A stretch of 64,000 nt of DNA, taken from the NCBI RefSeq assembly GCF_002305875.1, contig NZ_CP022098.1, forward strand, positions 9,362,001 to 9,426,000, written 5' to 3'. The first letter of the stretch is position 1. Each line of letters starts with the position of its first letter. The notes below the pieces were generated by a model. That model searched no databases. It saw nothing but the letters and a program-made list of their open reading frames with translations, and was not told where the DNA came from. A program made the position numbers and the translations under genes. The DNA comes from Cystobacter fuscus (GTDB taxonomy: Bacteria > Myxococcota > Myxococcia > Myxococcales > Myxococcaceae). This document shows positions 60,553 through 64,000 of the stretch, piece by piece.

Positions 60553-63500
60553 GGCGCACCTCCAGACAAATTCTCCGGCAGATTCAGTGCCGCACGCAGA
60601 TGCTTCGTCGTCCCAAGTATTTGAGCTTCCTCCATCTCTATGACCTGAGTCCCTCGCGCGTTTGTTCGTAGAAAGTCGGATAGTTTTTCCTTGGTAGGGC
60701 CACTCAGCTTGTCGGTAACGACGAGGAACGGTTTTCCGCGAGGTGCGTTCGCCGCGTCCGCGAGTTGGTCGATCAGGTGCTGGAGTTGCTTGACGAGCGC
60801 CTCCTGCTGTTCGTCAAGCGTTCTGCCTGCATCTCGATTCAGCCAGGAGTCAAGCGCCCTGCGCCATCGATTGTCATTCCAGCCTTTGACTTCCACCCCA
60901 TGTTGAAGTCGCGAGCCCCCCATTGCCGTAAGCACGTTGTCGATGATGTGCCCCGCCTTCGTTTCCACCTGCCGACCGGTTAGTCGGAATCCCGGGAAGA
61001 GATTCTGCGCATTGCGCTCTGTTAGCATTTCCACCGCGATGCCTCGGAGGTGCTCGCGCGCCTGCAATTGCACCTTTAAGTTCCTCGGTTCGGCCGCTGC
61101 GCGCCGGAAGAGCCGCCAAGCCGTCTTCTCGCTCCTGCCCATGAAGTTGAGGTACTCCAGGCTCAGCCCTGTGGAGCGCAGCCAGCCCAGGTCGACGCTG
61201 TCTCTGCGCGCTTTTCTCGCCAGCTCAACGACTGCCTCGGCGTCCAGCTCCGGGTGGCTGACGAGCCACTCGGCCTCCTGCAGGAAGGCAAGCGGATCCT
61301 TCAGGCTCCGTGATCCTGAGCCCCTTAGCAACTCCGCGAGCGCCGGTTTCGCCGCGCTGCGGGTACCGGCACTCATCTTCTCCACTGCGGCAAGGTAGGC
61401 CTGGGCTTTTTCGGCCGGCAGCGCGGCCGCGCGCCGTGCCACCGCACCGTAGGCGAGCGCCATCTCCTGGCTCTCCGCCGCCAGCAGCTTCAATGCCTCC
61501 AGCGTCTTTTCGGCCTCCTCGGCCGCGAGCCCCGCGCCGCGAATGCCACCAAGGGCCCGTGCGGCGGCCATCTCCCCGCGTATGGCGAAGAAGGCCTGCT
61601 TGAATGCCTCGGCGCCGCCAGGAAGGGGAAACCGCAGTCCGTCCGGCGTCGCAACGGCTTTGCCCTCGGCGAGCATCCGCTCCAGCGTTTTCACCAGGGC
61701 TTGGACGGACTCCACCGACTCGCGCAGTCCGGACGAGGCCCGTGACCCAGCCGCGCTCAACGCCAGCCTGCCCCGGTGTGCCAGCTCGCGTCCGATGCCC
61801 GAGGTGGCGAGCTTGTAGATGTCCCGGCCAGCGAGCACCAGCATCGCCGCGTCATGCACTGCGAGAAAGTCCCGTCCCTCGGGCGTCTGCGACAGTTCGT
61901 CCCGGTACGTGTCAACCACCGCCAGCGTCGCCACCAGAGAGATACGGCCCACGAACAGGCGCACCGCCGCTCCGCGTATTGCCGCCAGCGTGCCACCTTG
62001 CGCGGCCATGGCTGGCACTCCTGTCAACAGGGGCGCCCGCGCCAGCGCCGACACGGCGCCGTACAACATCTGCATTTCGGTGATGCGGCTAATCGCGGAC
62101 CATATAAGCGACGTGTCCGGCGTGGAGGCGAGCAGGGCCAGTTCCATGGCCGTCATCAGGTGCGTGCGAGGCTGTGGCCCGGATACTTTCACCCGCACCC
62201 AGTCCAGAGGGCGCAGGGCCCGGCTGCGAGGCAGTTCGTCCACGGAGGGGAAGTAGCGCACCTTGAATTCCTGCTGCACCGGCTGGAAGTACAGGGCCAT
62301 GCGCTTGGAGGGCCCCACCGCTTCTCCGGGCAGAGCGGGTTCGGCTCCAAGGTGCACCCCTTGCTGTGCCTCCCATGCCTCCGGTGCCACCAGCACCGTG
62401 GACACCAGCCCATAGGGGACGTTGAGCAGGTATGTCTTTTCGCCCTCACGCCCCAGGTGGAAGGTGGGCAGGGACTCGAGGAGGTCCAGCGTGAGGGGAA
62501 ACGAGGCGAGGGCCTTCTGGGTGAAGGCCTGTCCCAGCAACACCTTGTTGTCCGGCGCGTTGCTGATGAGCAGCTTCTCCAGCGCCCCATTCGAAGTGAG
62601 CTTGCGCTCCAGAGAGGGGAATTCCAGATCAGGTGTGGACAGCAGCACACGCGTCAGCAGGTGCACTGCATCCTCTCTCATGTCGGAGGTGAGCGCAGAG
62701 CCACCGAGGATGGTGTTGAAGACGCCCAGGCGCTCGTCGGGGGTGAGCAGGGAGAGCACGTCGTGGTCGAGGGCGAGGAGAGGTTGGGGCTTCTGAGAGG
62801 TCGCCGCGGCGATGGCTGTCTGGAGAAGCTCCCGCCGCGGGGCCGCCAAATCCCCCGTGCCGGGTAGCCCCGGCCGCCAGTCTCCCGGGCGGATGAGGAG
62901 CGTCCCGGGGTAGTACCAGTAGGCGTTTCCCTCGGGCTGCTTGAGCGGCTGAGGCGCTCCGGCGGTGGTGTTGAATTCGGCGCTGTATCCCCGCCAGTGC
63001 CCGTCCTTCCCGGGGATGATGACACGTGGTGTGCTGCGGGGAAGGTTGCGTACCCTCAACTCCGCCCGCTCCAGGGACGTCTCCTCGGTGAGCAGCAGCA
63101 GGGCTCGTACCTGGACGCTGGAGCCGTCTGCCAAATAGAAGCGACCCACCACGCTGCCCGGGGTGAGGACGGGAGAGCCATCCGTGACGCTGTAGCTCGC
63201 CTTGAAGCGCTTGGAGCGCAGAGCGATGGCCTTCTGCAGGGGCTCGGCGGCTTCTCCGAGGATGTGCCCGCGCTGCGACTCGTCCCTCAAGGGCTCGAGC
63301 GCCTGGAGGTATTGGTCGAAGAAGCTCTGCCCGGCCCCATCCAGAATGTCCGAGCGTTGAGCCCAGCGCAGGCCGCGTTCCACCAGCGCGACGGCCCTGA
63401 CCCTGTCCAGGGAGGCCGCCGAGAGCTGGGAGCGGCTCCATGCGACATCCGCCTCGAGCTGCGCCTCCAGGGCGCGGCGCATGGTGGCGAGCAACTCCGG

Positions 63501-64000
63501 TACGAGCGCTTGCGGGTGGCGCACGCGCACGCAGACCTGGAGTCCTTCCTTGGCGCTGGAGGGTGGTGCACGGGGCTCGATGTCGAAAGCGCTCGCCGCC
63601 GCGGCATCCCCGAAGAGCCGCGAGGCTATTTCCTCACGCGAGGCATACCCGGGAACCCAGAGCAGCTCGGGCCGAGCCGGGTCCACCTGAACGGGGAAGG
63701 AAGCTTCCTGTGCCGAGAGGAGGGCGAGCGCGCCGTCCTCCCCGTTCTCTGGCGTGTCCTCCCGCTGCAGCTCAACCAGCTCGTCCTCCAGCCACTCTGG
63801 CGGGATGCCCTCCATGGGCGGGAGGCGCCAGGTACGCTCCAGGACGGGCGTGTCCTGGTGGTGCCAGGCCCACTCATGGGAGAGGGTGAGCATGGCTCCG
63901 GCGCCAATCCCCTCCGGTACGTCTACCTCCACCTCCTCCCGGCCTCGCTCGCGGCTCACCACTCGGGGGAGCGGTGTCGGCGGGTGGCCCTTGATTGGAT
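60549..64000 (-). CDS. Giant polymorphic toxin with putative PD-(D/E)XK nuclease tip (5' end outside window)
   Basis: At least 1150 residues; the frame is open to the window edge, so the true start lies to the right. The N-terminal half is GC-rich and looks like a DUF3857/transglutaminase-type scaffold (GAMLTLSHEWAWHHQD, LERTWRLPP). A hydrophobic, Ala/Gly-rich middle section (near 61980-62060) is followed by long Ala/Glu helices. The last 150 residues contain RQVETKAGHIIDNVL and HGVEVKGWNDN, a Glu...E-x-K arrangement typical of PD-(D/E)XK nucleases. The overlapping small gene fits an immunity partner. Confidence 0.7.
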   Translation of the reverse strand, partial: PIKGHPPTPLPRVVSRERGREEVEVDVPEGIGAGAMLTLSHEWAWHHQDTPVLERTWRLPPMEGIPPEWLEDELVELQREDTPENGEDGALALLSAQEASFPVQVDPARPELLWVPGYASREEIASRLFGDAAAASAFDIEPRAPPSSAKEGLQVCVRVRHPQALVPELLATMRRALEAQLEADVAWSRSQLSAASLDRVRAVALVERGLRWAQRSDILDGAGQSFFDQYLQALEPLRDESQRGHILGEAAEPLQKAIALRSKRFKASYSVTDGSPVLTPGSVVGRFYLADGSSVQVRALLLLTEETSLERAELRVRNLPRSTPRVIIPGKDGHWRGYSAEFNTTAGAPQPLKQPEGNAYWYYPGTLLIRPGDWRPGLPGTGDLAAPRRELLQTAIAAATSQKPQPLLALDHDVLSLLTPDERLGVFNTILGGSALTSDMREDAVHLLTRVLLSTPDLEFPSLERKLTSNGALEKLLISNAPDNKVLLGQAFTQKALASFPLTLDLLESLPTFHLGREGEKTYLLNVPYGLVSTVLVAPEAWEAQQGVHLGAEPALPGEAVGPSKRMALYFQPVQQEFKVRYFPSVDELPRSRALRPLDWVRVKVSGPQPRTHLMTAMELALLASTPDTSLIWSAISRITEMQMLYGAVSALARAPLLTGVPAMAAQGGTLAAIRGAAVRLFVGRISLVATLAVVDTYRDELSQTPEGRDFLAVHDAAMLVLAGRDIYKLATSGIGRELAHRGRLALSAAGSRASSGLRESVESVQALVKTLERMLAEGKAVATPDGLRFPLPGGAEAFKQAFFAIRGEMAAARALGGIRGAGLAAEEAEKTLEALKLLAAESQEMALAYGAVARRAAALPAEKAQAYLAAVEKMSAGTRSAAKPALAELLRGSGSRSLKDPLAFLQEAEWLVSHPELDAEAVVELARKARRDSVDLGWLRSTGLSLEYLNFMGRSEKTAWRLFRRAAAEPRNLKVQLQAREHLRGIAVEMLTERNAQNLFPGFRLTGRQVETKAGHIIDNVLTAMGGSRLQHGVEVKGWNDNRWRRALDSWLNRDAGRTLDEQQEALVKQLQHLIDQLADAANAPRGKPFLVVTDKLSGPTKEKLSDFLRTNARGTQVIEMEEAQILGTTKHLRAALNLPENLSGGAP

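Overview
The DNA is very GC-rich, and its gene content points to a myxobacterium of the Cystobacterineae (Archangium, Cystobacter or Melittangium type). The signs are a TIGR02265-family protein, SitA/SitI-type kin-discrimination toxin-immunity pairs, a myxobacterial PilA-like pilin, CheR/CheW, many lipoproteins and sphingolipid-type desaturases. The assignment is inferred from gene families only. Gene density is high, and most intergenic gaps are under 200 bp.

Layout, left to right. 1-1.6 kb: end of a chemosensory cluster (cheR partial, cheW). 1.8-3.7 kb: an AsmA-like/GT51 peptidoglycan transglycosylase. 3.7-6.3 kb: a tandemly duplicated toxin lipoprotein/double-CXXCG immunity cassette with an exact 1283-bp period. 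6.3-20 kb: mixed housekeeping and envelope genes (metallophosphoesterase, ABM monooxygenase, iron alcohol dehydrogenase, polysaccharide deacetylase, GNAT, sirtuin, SGNH hydrolase, SDR, pilin, patatin, a DES1-like sphingolipid desaturase, a degenerate HAD protein, a PAS-GAF histidine kinase). 20.3-23.4 kb: a translationally coupled three-gene operon (type II thioesterase, UPF0489/arginase-like protein, SMC-like ATPase). 24.3-33.9 kb: an ECF sigma/anti-sigma pair facing a SulP-DabA-NuoL-NuoM-like operon for inorganic carbon uptake. Both transcription units carry one copy of the same 29-bp element.

34-45 kb: a Tsx-like outer-membrane protein, a decapeptide-repeat secreted protein, a 2OG-Fe(II) oxygenase, a BMP-type binding lipoprotein, a desaturase/PAP2 pair, a CBS protein, an RpoH-type sigma factor, a pentapeptide-repeat protein, an HExxH protein and a PrsW-like membrane protein with altered catalytic motifs. 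45-47 kb: a large lipoprotein toxin candidate with an immunity protein made of two copies of one domain.

47.2-57.6 kb: a compact cellulose-degradation locus. A leftward unit encodes secreted GH48 (reducing-end exocellulase), GH9 (processive endoglucanase) and AA10 LPMO. A rightward unit encodes a cytoplasmic GH1 beta-glucosidase and a LacI-type regulator. LacI-like palindromic operators lie in the 735-bp divergent gap. The logic is extracellular cleavage by GH48/GH9/LPMO, import of cellodextrins by a transporter not in this window, cleavage by GH1, and control by the LacI protein.

57.6-64 kb: a secreted hypothetical protein, a eukaryote-like CDP-alcohol phosphotransferase, and a giant polymorphic toxin (5' end outside the window) with a putative PD-(D/E)XK nuclease tip and an overlapping immunity gene. 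Four toxin-immunity cassettes of three kinds therefore occur in 64 kb.
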